This document shows positions 40,516 through 47,419 of a DNA stretch of 48,586 nt, one piece after another. The notes beneath the pieces are model-generated. The model did not search any database. It was not told the origin of the DNA and saw only the letters and a list, made by a program, of their open reading frames with translations. Origin of the DNA: a virus; the IMG/VR virus record IMGVR_UViG_3300050821_004395, positions 1 to 48,586 of that record; one strand, written 5' to 3'. Made by a program: the position numbers and the translations under genes. Numbering within the stretch: the stretch's first letter is position 1; every line of letters begins with the position of its first letter.

Positions 40516-41928
40516 ATGTCTCATGCAACAATTGATCGTGCAAAAATCACGTTGAGAATATGTCAGAATTGCAAAGGGCTAGATGGACATCACTTCATCA
40601 CGACAAAGAAGAGATGTCTAATCTGCGACCGGATCACTTCCCCTCTGGACGCAGACTTCATCTTCAGGAAGGACAAGGAAGCGAAGATGAAATCGAAATG
40701 GCCCAAGAACATCAAACGGTTCCCACGAGAACTGACCGCTGACAAGGATCAGCAAATCGTGGTGAACGTAATCCAAGAAAAGGTAAAGGACTTCGAGTGT
40801 CCTGGCAAGATAACCGATGTCAAGAAAGGACCGATCGTTACGGAGTATGAGTTCATGCCGGATCGGTACACCAGGCTGAAACGCTTGAAGACCTTGAACG
40901 AGGACTTGGCCGTGGCTCTCTCTGCGGAGACCGTCACGATCCAACGTATCCCCGGCAAGAATACGATGAGCATTTCCATCCCAAACAAGGACCGGAAGAC
41001 TGTCACGTTCAATGACTGCCTTAAGAACGTGGCAGAAGTGGAGAAGGAAATGGCCGTGCCTATCAACTTTGGTATCACTGCTTCTGGTGAACCGATGGTT
41101 GTGGACTTGGCTGATTGTCTCCATATGCTTGTCGGTGGACAAACTGGATCGGGAAAATCGGTGTTCCTGAACAACCTATTACTCTCGATGCTTGTCCATA
41201 GATCACCGAAAGAGCTCAACCTATATCTAGTGGATCCGAAGTCGGTGGAGCTCTTCCCGTACAAAGGAATACCCCATCTCCAGAGTGAGCCACTCAACGA
41301 TGTGTGGAGAGCTCTTGGGATGATGGATGGGCTCATCGAAGAGATGAAACGACGGACTACGTTCTTTGAAATCACTGGCGTGAAGAATCTGAAAGAGTTC
41401 AACGCCTTGATGGACAAGAACGGAAAGCCTGATGAGAAGAAACCATATGTCGTAGCGGTCTTTGACGAGATCGCTGACATGATCCTCCAACAGAAGAAGG
41501 AGTTCACCCAGCGTATGGCACAGATTGCTCAGATGGCCCGAGCCTCTGGAATCTATGTCATAGCAGCAACCCAGCGTCCTTCGGTAGATATACTGAAGGG
41601 CACTATAAAGGTTAACTTCCCGACCCGAGTAGCCTTCCGCGTCCCGTCGGCTGTGGATAGCAAGACCATCCTCAACTTTAAGGGAGCGGAGCAGTTGTTA
41701 GGACGAGGCGATATGTTTGCGCTTCTTCCTCACAAGAGTGCTGCTCAAGGGTTCGGCTTCCACTTGCACTCACCACTTGTCACCAACGAAGAGCGAGACA
41801 AGATTCTCGATCAAATCAAAGCGATCGGGTTCGATTCTCGCTGCGTAGCGGACGGTCCTCTTCCTGGGCAAAAGGCTACTGGAACAAACGGGAAGTCTGT
41901 CGTCCCGATCAAGAAGGAGTCTAAATGA
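40516..41928 (+). CDS. Soluble FtsK/SpoIIIE-like DNA translocase
   Basis: A 470-residue protein. N-terminal zinc ribbon: CQNCKG at 16-21 and RCLICD at about 33-38. Then a FtsK alpha-like part (KITDVKKGPIVTEYEFMPD) and the beta motor with Walker A GGQTGSGKS at about 207-215, YLVDPKSVELFPYKGIPHL, Walker B VVAVFDEIADM, ATQRPSVDILKGTIKVNFPT and AEQLLGRGDMFAL. Membrane domain, linker and the gamma KOPS-reading domain are missing. Homologs translocate dsDNA as hexamers during division, sporulation or conjugation. Its role in the phage is unknown: genome segregation, packaging or host takeover are possible. AAAGGAG precedes ATG 40516. Confidence 0.88.
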   Translation: MSHATIDRAKITLRICQNCKGLDGHHFITTKKRCLICDRITSPLDADFIFRKDKEAKMKSKWPKNIKRFPRELTADKDQQIVVNVIQEKVKDFECPGKITDVKKGPIVTEYEFMPDRYTRLKRLKTLNEDLAVALSAETVTIQRIPGKNTMSISIPNKDRKTVTFNDCLKNVAEVEKEMAVPINFGITASGEPMVVDLADCLHMLVGGQTGSGKSVFLNNLLLSMLVHRSPKELNLYLVDPKSVELFPYKGIPHLQSEPLNDVWRALGMMDGLIEEMKRRTTFFEITGVKNLKEFNALMDKNGKPDEKKPYVVAVFDEIADMILQQKKEFTQRMAQIAQMARASGIYVIAATQRPSVDILKGTIKVNFPTRVAFRVPSAVDSKTILNFKGAEQLLGRGDMFALLPHKSAAQGFGFHLHSPLVTNEERDKILDQIKAIGFDSRCVADGPLPGQKATGTNGKSVVPIKKESK

Positions 41929-42482
41929 ACCTCTTCTACATCGTATACCAGGTTGTGCCTCGAGATCCTCCTTCTAGTTGGGTGGATCTCGAGCAACAAC
42001 TGGTGTTCATCTCACGTACGAAGGCTGAACACTACATCAAAAAACATCAGGGGATATTTCTCCTTCAAGAAATGTGGGCTCAGAGATGGATTGAAGGGAA
42101 ACCGTCCCCTGTAAAATTCAGAGAAGCTAAAAGCTGGAGGAAAAAGAAAATGGCACTTCCACTCTCACTTCAGACCAGAATCATGCGGACAATCACTAGA
42201 TTCGCAGCAGATCACAAGATGAAGGAGGAGGTTGTTGAAAAGATCCTCAAAGATATTAACGAGGATCAGATTCTCTCAGAATTAGGGCTGGACACCTCTG
42301 CTACTGTAAGAGCCATGATTGACTATCACTCTGAGGATAAGCAGGACCTCAGATATGCGGATCTGCTGCTGTATGTTGGACCAAGAGATTTCCAGTGGCG
42401 AATGCGCGATGGAGAACTTGTTGGAGCAGGTACGCGTGTAGAAGGAGGGATCATAGATGAAGACTGTAGTCGCCGTTCTTGA
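41925..42482 (+). CDS. Hypothetical protein coupled to the FtsK-like gene
   Basis: A 185-residue protein. The first 70 residues include FYIVYQVVPRDPPSSWVDLE and an aromatic FLLQEMWAQRWIEG; the middle is helical (LQTRIMRTITRFAADHKMKE). No family recognised. Both ends overlap neighbours (4 and 26 nt). It may be a partner of the translocase, judging only by coupling. Confidence 0.65.
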   Translation: MNLFYIVYQVVPRDPPSSWVDLEQQLVFISRTKAEHYIKKHQGIFLLQEMWAQRWIEGKPSPVKFREAKSWRKKKMALPLSLQTRIMRTITRFAADHKMKEEVVEKILKDINEDQILSELGLDTSATVRAMIDYHSEDKQDLRYADLLLYVGPRDFQWRMRDGELVGAGTRVEGGIIDEDCSRRS

Positions 42483-42948
42483 CACCATGTGGGGAGAGCG
42501 AAATGCTAGAGCCCCACGATATTTCCAAATCAACCCTAACAACCGATCTGGGAAAATGCTGTACAGATTGGTCGGTCCGTACAGAAGGCTCTGGGTCACA
42601 AATTCCTGTCGGGAGATGGTTAACAATGCTCGCCGGCATGGTAAACCAGATCCTGGATGGCTGGCCGAAAACCTGCGTCGTCTGAAGCCAGATCTAGTCC
42701 TCGTCTGTGGAAAGATAGCTCAGAAGACGTTCCGAGAGGCTTGTCCTATGAAGTGGGATGGATGTGATGATATATCCATCCCGCATCCAGCTGCTAGGAA
42801 CTGGAGTCAGAAGCAGATCAAACGGATCTCCAGAAAGATTGAGAAGAAGCTGGGAGATCCAGTTGAGGAAGTCTGTATGGTCTGTTGGGAGCCAGCAGAT
42901 CCAGACCATCCTCACAAGAAATGCAATAGGTTGTGGAGGATCTTGTGA
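42457..42948 (+). CDS. Uracil-DNA glycosylase superfamily-like protein
   Basis: A 163-residue protein. The segment LKPDLVLVCGKIAQKTFREA followed by DISIPHPAARNWS matches the pattern of small UDG-like proteins, in which the HPA/HPS loop contacts the flipped base. The upstream WVTNSCREMVNNARRHGKPDP also fits. AAGGAGGG precedes ATG 42457 inside the previous gene. The C-terminus has CMVCWEPADPDHPHKKC, a possible zinc knuckle not usual for the family. The family call is moderate; activity is unproven. Confidence 0.5.
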   Translation: MKTVVAVLDTMWGERNARAPRYFQINPNNRSGKMLYRLVGPYRRLWVTNSCREMVNNARRHGKPDPGWLAENLRRLKPDLVLVCGKIAQKTFREACPMKWDGCDDISIPHPAARNWSQKQIKRISRKIEKKLGDPVEEVCMVCWEPADPDHPHKKCNRLWRIL

Positions 42949-43139
42949 ATGATGACACTAGGGCCAAGTTGATTGAAATCGTTCTAGAAGAATTGGGAAG
43001 GCAGAAAGCAGTTCATCTTCTAGGACGACTGAAGAAGGACATCAAGGATGATCAGGAATTTCTCCACGAAGTAGGAATGTTGCATGTCCTAGCAAAGTTT
43101 GCATTTCCCTCAACGGGGGGATCCTATGACGACGAATGA
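42945..43139 (+). CDS. Small hypothetical protein
   Basis: A 64-residue acidic helical protein. GTG 42945 forms a GTGA overlap with the previous stop and has GGAGGA just upstream, so it is preferred over GTG 42933. The C-terminus ends GGSYDDE and overlaps the LuxR-type gene by 14 nt. Confidence 0.6.
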   Translation: MNDDTRAKLIEIVLEELGRQKAVHLLGRLKKDIKDDQEFLHEVGMLHVLAKFAFPSTGGSYDDE

Positions 43140-43416
43140 TAAAATGACTCACCGTCAATTGGAGATTCTTAATTTGCTGTGCAAAGGATATACCTCCAAA
43201 GAAGTAGCAGCCAGATTGGGAATCTCTGTAAAGACTGCTGAGACTCATAGATCCAACATCATGCGTAAGTCTGGCGTAGATAACACTGTCAGACTGCTGC
43301 TATGGTCGTTGGTCTATGGAAAGGTAGACTACATGGTTCTCGGCAATGAGTTGATAGTAGAACAACTTCTGGGATTCCCAGAAAGAAATGGAGATGATCA
43401 TGTGGAACCCATTTAG
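43126..43416 (+). CDS. LuxR-type helix-turn-helix regulator, no receiver domain
   Basis: A 96-residue protein. Residues 7-60 form a GerE/LuxR DNA-binding domain: MTHRQLEILNLLCKGYTSKE, VAARLGISVKTAETHRSNIM and RKSGV. The family normally carries a receiver or ligand domain; here there is only a short C-terminal helix-strand tail. It is a candidate transcription regulator of phage or host genes. ATG 43126 has GGGGGGA upstream. Overlaps the next gene. Confidence 0.82.
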   Translation: MTTNDKMTHRQLEILNLLCKGYTSKEVAARLGISVKTAETHRSNIMRKSGVDNTVRLLLWSLVYGKVDYMVLGNELIVEQLLGFPERNGDDHVEPI

Positions 43417-43798
43417 GAGTAGGGAACCGAAACAAACTCTGGTAGAAGTGGAGATTGCTATTAAGAACATTTTGGGTTACGATCCGGTAGAAAAGGGTCG
43501 TATCCCAGACGAAGATCTTCTGAAGGTTAAGCACTTGGTCAGATTGAGAGACGACCTGTTGTTCAAGAGCTTTGAAGAAAGACAGTGTCCAGACTGTCAT
43601 GGGAAGAATTTCATCATGGGTCCACATGGAGGTATGTCCCAGAATATAGAGTGCTCTTCCTGTGGGTCCAATTTCAATGTCGGTCCATTTGACGATGGGG
43701 TGTTTCTAGGATCAGTATTCATGGTTGATAGAATCGGCTGGAACATCTCTGGTCGGTGGGCTGAGAAAGGGAGGCTGAAAGAAGAAAAATCTGCGTAG
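43400..43798 (+). CDS. Zinc-ribbon protein
   Basis: A 132-residue protein with RQCPDCHGKNF and IECSSCGSNF, a two-knuckle zinc ribbon at residues about 62-92. Start is ATG 43400 or in-frame ATG 43388; the GGAG between them favours 43400. The 5' end overlaps the LuxR-type gene. Function unknown. Confidence 0.68.
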   Translation: MWNPFRSREPKQTLVEVEIAIKNILGYDPVEKGRIPDEDLLKVKHLVRLRDDLLFKSFEERQCPDCHGKNFIMGPHGGMSQNIECSSCGSNFNVGPFDDGVFLGSVFMVDRIGWNISGRWAEKGRLKEEKSA

Positions 43799-43807
43799 CT
43801 CTGAGCG

Positions 43808-43821
43808 GGGGACATTTCCCC
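43808..43821 (+). promoter_or_regulatory. Short hairpin before the 43836 gene
   Basis: GGGGA (43808-43812) pairs with TCCCC (43817-43821) over CATT, just before CTAAAGGAG. It may regulate translation of the next gene. Confidence 0.35.
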
Positions 43822-43835
43822 TAAAGGAGAAAATT

Positions 43836-44114
43836 ATGCCACGTGGTGTATATCCTCGTCAGCCAAGGGTCTCTACTGTCAGAATAATTCCTAAGGTCAG
43901 GTTGTCCGCGAAAGAGCGGAGCTCACTCGAACTACCCAAGGAGCCGATCGAAGTTCTAACGGACGACGATCCAACCCTGGGAAATGTTCTCAAGCGTATC
44001 ACCCTCACGTACAATGAGAGAGAAGACCATGCTGATAAGGCCAGCTATCTCAAGTATCTGTACGAGGCACTTGATGACATCGATGACAGCATGAAGACAG
44101 ACGAGGAAGTCTGA
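43836..44114 (+). CDS. Hypothetical acidic protein
   Basis: A 92-residue protein. The N-terminus is basic and Pro-rich (RGVYPRQPRVSTVRIIPKVR), the rest is acidic and helical (ASYLKYLYEALDDIDDSMKT). No family recognised. AAAGGAG lies 7 nt before ATG 43836. Confidence 0.65.
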   Translation: MPRGVYPRQPRVSTVRIIPKVRLSAKERSSLELPKEPIEVLTDDDPTLGNVLKRITLTYNEREDHADKASYLKYLYEALDDIDDSMKTDEEV

Positions 44115-44120
44115 TCCTTT

Positions 44121-44143
44121 GGGAGGCAGAAAGAGTGCCTCCC
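44121..44143 (+). terminator. Hairpin after the 43836 gene
   Basis: GGGAGGC (44121-44127) pairs perfectly with GCCTCCC (44137-44143) over a 9-nt loop. Only a short T run follows, so it is a weak terminator or an RNA boundary. Confidence 0.45.
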
Positions 44144-44185
44144 GCTCAGAGTTTCGTGTGTCAAATAAAAGAAAAGGAGAACGCC

Positions 44186-44236
44186 ATGACTCATGCACCT
44201 CCTGTAGTGCGCAACGCAAATAAAATGAATATGTAG
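44186..44236 (+). CDS. 16-residue leader peptide candidate
   Basis: ATG 44186 has AAGGAGA 5 nt upstream and reads MTHAPPVVRNANKMNM to TAG 44234. Its codons contain ACCTCCT (44197-44203), complementary to the AGGAGGT (44314-44320) ribosome site of the next gene. Translation could free that site, as in leader-peptide attenuation. The peptide is short, so the call is tentative. Confidence 0.45.
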   Translation: MTHAPPVVRNANKMNM

Positions 44237-44240
44237 GATC

Positions 44241-44295
44241 GGCGACATCGCCGGCAAAATGCTTGGAGGAGGGGAGTTCGAGAGGAGCTCCCCTC
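44241..44295 (+). promoter_or_regulatory. Two hairpins in the 44329 gene leader
   Basis: GGCG (44241-44244) pairs with CGCC (44249-44252) and GAGGGGAG (44269-44276) pairs with CTCCCCTC (44288-44295). Together with the leader ORF and the anti-Shine-Dalgarno sequence upstream they make a folded 200-nt leader for the 44329 gene. Confidence 0.4.
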
Positions 44296-44328
44296 TGGCT
44301 GTCAGACTGAGAAAGGAGGTACAAACAA

Positions 44329-44544
44329 ATGGCTGGACTAGCGAAAAAGCCTGCTGCGAAAGCGGCAGCTATTCTGAAGAAGTACATCGGATCCGCTAAG
44401 GATATGCTGAAGATGCTCGATGAGCTCAAAGAAGCGTCCAAGAATCGTGGATTCCGAAAGTCACTTCGAAGGATTGCCAAGGCAGTGAGACGTTCTGAAA
44501 AGAAACTGACCAAGGCAGTCAACAAGGCCAAAGTAGCTGCATAA
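44329..44544 (+). CDS. Small Lys/Ala-rich histone-like protein
   Basis: A 71-residue, very basic helical protein (LAKKPAAKAAAILKKYIG, then AKAVRRSEKKLTKAVNK) similar in composition to bacterial histone H1-like proteins. AAAGGAGGT precedes ATG 44329. A role in condensing or coating DNA is likely but inferred from composition only. Confidence 0.62.
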   Translation: MAGLAKKPAAKAAAILKKYIGSAKDMLKMLDELKEASKNRGFRKSLRRIAKAVRRSEKKLTKAVNKAKVAA

Positions 44545-44553
44545 TGCTGTAAA

Positions 44554-44653
44554 AACGGGCGGAGATTCGGATGCTCTGGGTTGAGACGGACTATGGCGTC
44601 CGTACGACTGGACGTAAAGAGCCAGCCTCAGAGCATCCTAGCCTCCGCCCGTT
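44554..44653 (+). ncRNA. Highly stable structured RNA between small genes
   Basis: AACGGGCGGAG (44554-44564) pairs perfectly with CTCCGCCCGTT (44643-44653), and GGATGCTCTG (44569-44578) with CAGAGCATCC (44629-44638). Inside, ACGGAC (44586-44591) pairs with GTCCGT (44598-44603), or alternatively CGTCC (44597-44601) with GGACG (44610-44614). The two inner helices exclude each other, suggesting a switch or pseudoknot. There is no U-tract, so it is not a normal terminator. The CGTCCG...GGACGTAAA part resembles the sequence at 39077-39098. Confidence 0.62.
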
Positions 44654-44677
44654 CAAATTTCTCAAAAGGAGAAAGTC

Positions 44678-45094
44678 ATGAAAAAGATTTCAAAGAAGCT
44701 TGAGAGGGAATTCCGTAAGTCTGCAAGTCAATTCATTGCTCGCATAATGGCAGAAGGTGCCATAGAAGAGGTCAAAGTAATGCCGATTGATCTCCAAATC
44801 TCCATCTTGAAGAAGACTGAGCGTTACTTCAAGGATGGGAAGTTCGCTCAGGACTCAAAGCAAGTCCAACGGAAGTATCTGAATTCTGCCGCCAAATGCC
44901 TCCAGACTCTTCAGGGTCAGATGGAGAGGACTATGGAAGCCATTCAAGGTGCTCTTATGATTATCCATGCTGAGCAGGATGCAAGAGATATTGGTACTGA
45001 ACCATCTGACAAAATCCTCTCAAAGGATGAGAGGAGACGGCAATCTAGACTGGAACGCTACAGAAGTAGAATCCAAAAGAAAGGAGGGAAATAA
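44678..45094 (+). CDS. Hypothetical helical protein
   Basis: A 138-residue protein, basic at both ends, with an alpha-helical centre (LNSAAKCLQTLQGQMERTME) and a KDERRRQSRLERYRSRIQKK tail. No family recognised. AAAGGAG precedes ATG 44678; the stop overlaps the next ATG. Confidence 0.65.
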   Translation: MKKISKKLEREFRKSASQFIARIMAEGAIEEVKVMPIDLQISILKKTERYFKDGKFAQDSKQVQRKYLNSAAKCLQTLQGQMERTMEAIQGALMIIHAEQDARDIGTEPSDKILSKDERRRQSRLERYRSRIQKKGGK

Positions 45095-45321
45095 TGGCGG
45101 AAAAGGTAATCCCAAAAGAACCACCAAAGAAGCCTTTCACAATCACACCAGAAGCCAAAGCTCTACTGTCTGACATTAAGGAAGTAGAGCAGACAGTTGG
45201 TAAGGACGCTCGGAAGGCTCGGCTCCTTACCATCACTGCGAGAGCCTTGCTAACCAAACTGGCAGAAGCCAGTCCAGCAGTGAAGTTTCTGCTGGAAGGA
45301 AAGGTGGAGAAGAAGACATGA
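45094..45321 (+). CDS. Small hypothetical protein
   Basis: A 75-residue Lys/Ala/Pro-rich protein with a C-terminal helix (LLTITARALLTKLAEASPAV). AAAGGAGGG precedes ATG 45094, which overlaps the upstream stop; the end overlaps the next gene by 4 nt. Confidence 0.6.
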   Translation: MAEKVIPKEPPKKPFTITPEAKALLSDIKEVEQTVGKDARKARLLTITARALLTKLAEASPAVKFLLEGKVEKKT

Positions 45322-45530
45322 ACGACTTTTACATGTGGTGGGAAAAGCTGGATCTGAGAAAGAGAAGGATGGTGCTAGATAAGATTGGAGCTACTCGTTC
45401 CCAAAAAGATGCTCTTGTTGGGAGGAGTTGGATAGCTCTGAGTGGATGGGTTAGAAAGAAGCTGAAGAAGCTTCGTAACACCAATGTCACCAAGGATTCC
45501 TGGCAAAAGTTGATGGAGGAGACGTCATGA
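45318..45530 (+). CDS. Small basic hypothetical protein
   Basis: A 70-residue protein, Trp-rich at the start (NDFYMWWEKLDLRKRR) and with a basic helix (WVRKKLKKLR). The pattern MVLDKIGATRSQKDALVGRS could be a helix-turn-helix but is too short to assign. Coupled by overlap on both sides. Confidence 0.58.
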   Translation: MNDFYMWWEKLDLRKRRMVLDKIGATRSQKDALVGRSWIALSGWVRKKLKKLRNTNVTKDSWQKLMEETS

Positions 45531-45925
45531 TTAAAAGGATCTCCTCTCACATCTTTCGTTTCAGAGTCACTCCACAAGAAGTTCTAGAATCTTTCATGGA
45601 GAGCTTCCTGACAGACCGAGAGGCCTTTCCATTGAATGATTGTATGATCGTAAGACCGACACCAAGAAATATCATACAAGGATTCAAAGATTGGTGGGAA
45701 GGCTTTTCTACGTTAGGCACTAAAGAGATTGAAGGTTACAAGTGCCGGCTGGTAATCCCTCCTAGAGAATCCATTCTTCCTCTCATAAAGGAAGCAATGC
45801 CAAAGCTAATCGAGATAGGTAGGAGGATCAATGAGCGAGGTGGGAAAGATCAAGAGGACCATGGGGTGGCAATATCGTCTAGCAGATCTACGCGAGGACA
45901 TCAGAGACCTTCTGCGTCCAGGTGA
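45527..45925 (+). CDS. Hypothetical protein with a long overlap at its end
   Basis: A 132-residue protein. Residues 1-100 look like ordinary folded protein (IVRPTPRNIIQGFKDWWEGF and others). The last 32 residues overlap the SWIM gene at 45831 in another frame and are Ser/Arg/Gln-rich, as expected of a shadow. The 95-nt overlap is unusually long here; the true product may be as annotated or the 3' end may have drifted. ATGA overlap at its start. Confidence 0.62.
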   Translation: MIKRISSHIFRFRVTPQEVLESFMESFLTDREAFPLNDCMIVRPTPRNIIQGFKDWWEGFSTLGTKEIEGYKCRLVIPPRESILPLIKEAMPKLIEIGRRINERGGKDQEDHGVAISSSRSTRGHQRPSASR

Positions 45926-46133
45926 TCGTCTCTTCGTTGCAGAAGTAACCAGTGGGGATTCTGGAAAGAAGTACTGGGTCCAACTCTGTTTCCCAAAAGA
46001 AGGGAAGGTAATGTCAGTCTGCCAATGTAGTGCCGGCTTCTTCCAGTGGTATCCTGGTGTCTATGGGATGAAGCCGTGTTGTAAGCACGCAGAGAATCTA
46101 ATCCTGTTTCTAAGGGAGAAAGGAAAAATATGA
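45831..46133 (+). CDS. SWIM-type zinc finger protein
   Basis: A 100-residue protein. The C-terminal half has VCQCSAGFFQWYPGVYGMKP then CCKHAENLILFL, a SWIM finger (CxCx(n)CxH) with an extra Cys. The N-terminal half has ADLREDIRDLLRPGDRLFVA and a beta-rich strand. AGGAGG four bases before ATG 45831 gives a strong start despite lying within the previous gene. Confidence 0.75.
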   Translation: MSEVGKIKRTMGWQYRLADLREDIRDLLRPGDRLFVAEVTSGDSGKKYWVQLCFPKEGKVMSVCQCSAGFFQWYPGVYGMKPCCKHAENLILFLREKGKI

Positions 46134-46399
46134 GTTCTAACTTGAAAAAGAGAATCTCGGTGATCTCCAAAGCAGTGGAGAAAGGAAGGTCGAGAAAGGA
46201 AGGTCTAGAGAAAGGAGGAAGTTCTAGACTGGACACGATCGATCTGACTCAACCTGACGTGGTCCAAATCCTAATTTCCAGAGATGGAAAAACTGTTTGG
46301 GTCAATATAGATGGAGTCTGTAGACTCCGTGTATGTAAAATCAAGAAACTACTTATGGAAGACAACTATGGCAGAACGAGCTACCAAGCCATTCATTAA
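46130..46399 (+). CDS. Hypothetical small protein
   Basis: An 89-residue protein: basic N-terminal half (SSNLKKRISVISKAVEKGRS) and a beta-rich second half, VVQILISRDGKTVWVNIDGV. The latter resembles short phage proteins of the C-terminal beta type seen with SWIM genes. Overlaps both neighbours. Confidence 0.6.
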   Translation: MSSNLKKRISVISKAVEKGRSRKEGLEKGGSSRLDTIDLTQPDVVQILISRDGKTVWVNIDGVCRLRVCKIKKLLMEDNYGRTSYQAIH

Positions 46400-46709
46400 C
46401 GAGGAAGGACAAGGCTACAAGAACGCTCAGCATGCTCAGTGGAGTGTTCTTGTCAAAGCCTCCTTGGAGGAAGCTCATCAGTTGTCTGAGTTCTTCCTGA
46501 GCCAATTTAACATGCGTTCCTGTCTGCACTATGACGATCAGTTCTTGTCAATGTGTTACGGAGAAGCTGGTTCTGGTGCCGAACCCCTACGAGCAAGGCT
46601 AGTAGCTTTCACTATAGGATATTTCTATGGGAAAACTGGTAGGATGCTTGTAGAAGAGAGGAATCAGAACACAACAGTCATAAGAGAAAGGAGGATGGAA
46701 AAGCTATAG
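46368..46709 (+). CDS. Hypothetical protein
   Basis: A 113-residue protein. ATG 46368 is chosen because GGAAG precedes it and the sequence becomes protein-like there (MAERATKPFINEEGQGYKNA). Helical centre LEEAHQLSEFFLSQFNM. No family recognised. Overlaps the previous gene by 32 nt. Confidence 0.62.
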   Translation: MAERATKPFINEEGQGYKNAQHAQWSVLVKASLEEAHQLSEFFLSQFNMRSCLHYDDQFLSMCYGEAGSGAEPLRARLVAFTIGYFYGKTGRMLVEERNQNTTVIRERRMEKL

Positions 46710-46744
46710 GTCTAAATTTTCCCTTAATGGGGGAGGAGAAAAGA

Positions 46745-47419
46745 ATGAATCAGAAGCGTATCCTTGAAATGGTTCAGAGAGAGGTGGCTACGATTCGAGA
46801 TACAGCTGACCTTCCTTCTGTACCAGTTGGGATGGAAGAAGACATGGTGAGGTTGGGGCATGATTCCAGAGATATTCTGGGATATCAACCTCTACACAAG
46901 AAGGCTGTCCTTGGTGGCAGTCGTCTTGCTAATACACTAATAGAACTCGGGATTGAGGTGCTGTCACCGACCGCTATCCTAGAGTACGAAAGCAAACTGG
47001 GTCGTCCAAATCGTTACCTCGTCACAATGGTAGAACAGGGAATGGGAGTATTGGATGAGGTAGATGATGGGGCAGACGATGAAGACGATGACGATGACGA
47101 CGATGACACTGACGAAGCTAATGACGAGAGACAAGCTCGTATAACAAACTTCGAGTGGTATCGTACCAACATTCAAGATTACTCCAAACCAATCCCTCCA
47201 CATGTTCTAGCGAAGGCGATCGAGATCAAGAAGGCTCTGCCAACCACTGAGTTCTTTGTTGAAGAGCTCAAGGCTGTTCCTGATCCTTTCCTGATCGCGT
47301 CCTTTGGCTCTAAAGATTACAAGGAGCAGTATTACATAGAAGTGTGGGAGGAGCCAACCTTCGAGAAACGAGCAACCAAGGATGCACCATCTAAGAGCAG
47401 TAACCGAAAGCAACGCTGA
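46745..47419 (+). CDS. Hypothetical acidic protein with Asp run
   Basis: A 224-residue protein. ATG 46745 is chosen because GGGGGAGGAG lies in front; an in-frame ATG at 46727 is inside that site. Residues about 112-125 are a run of Asp/Glu (DDEDDDDDDDDTDE). The second half is folded-looking and includes FEWYRTNIQDYSKPIPPHVL. The acidic run could mimic DNA. No family recognised. Confidence 0.65.
   Translation: MNQKRILEMVQREVATIRDTADLPSVPVGMEEDMVRLGHDSRDILGYQPLHKKAVLGGSRLANTLIELGIEVLSPTAILEYESKLGRPNRYLVTMVEQGMGVLDEVDDGADDEDDDDDDDDTDEANDERQARITNFEWYRTNIQDYSKPIPPHVLAKAIEIKKALPTTEFFVEELKAVPDPFLIASFGSKDYKEQYYIEVWEEPTFEKRATKDAPSKSSNRKQR

Noticed and set aside
40749-41507. 252-codon minus-strand frame opposite the FtsK-like gene
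   Set aside because: The + strand has full FtsK motifs over the same stretch, so this is a shadow.
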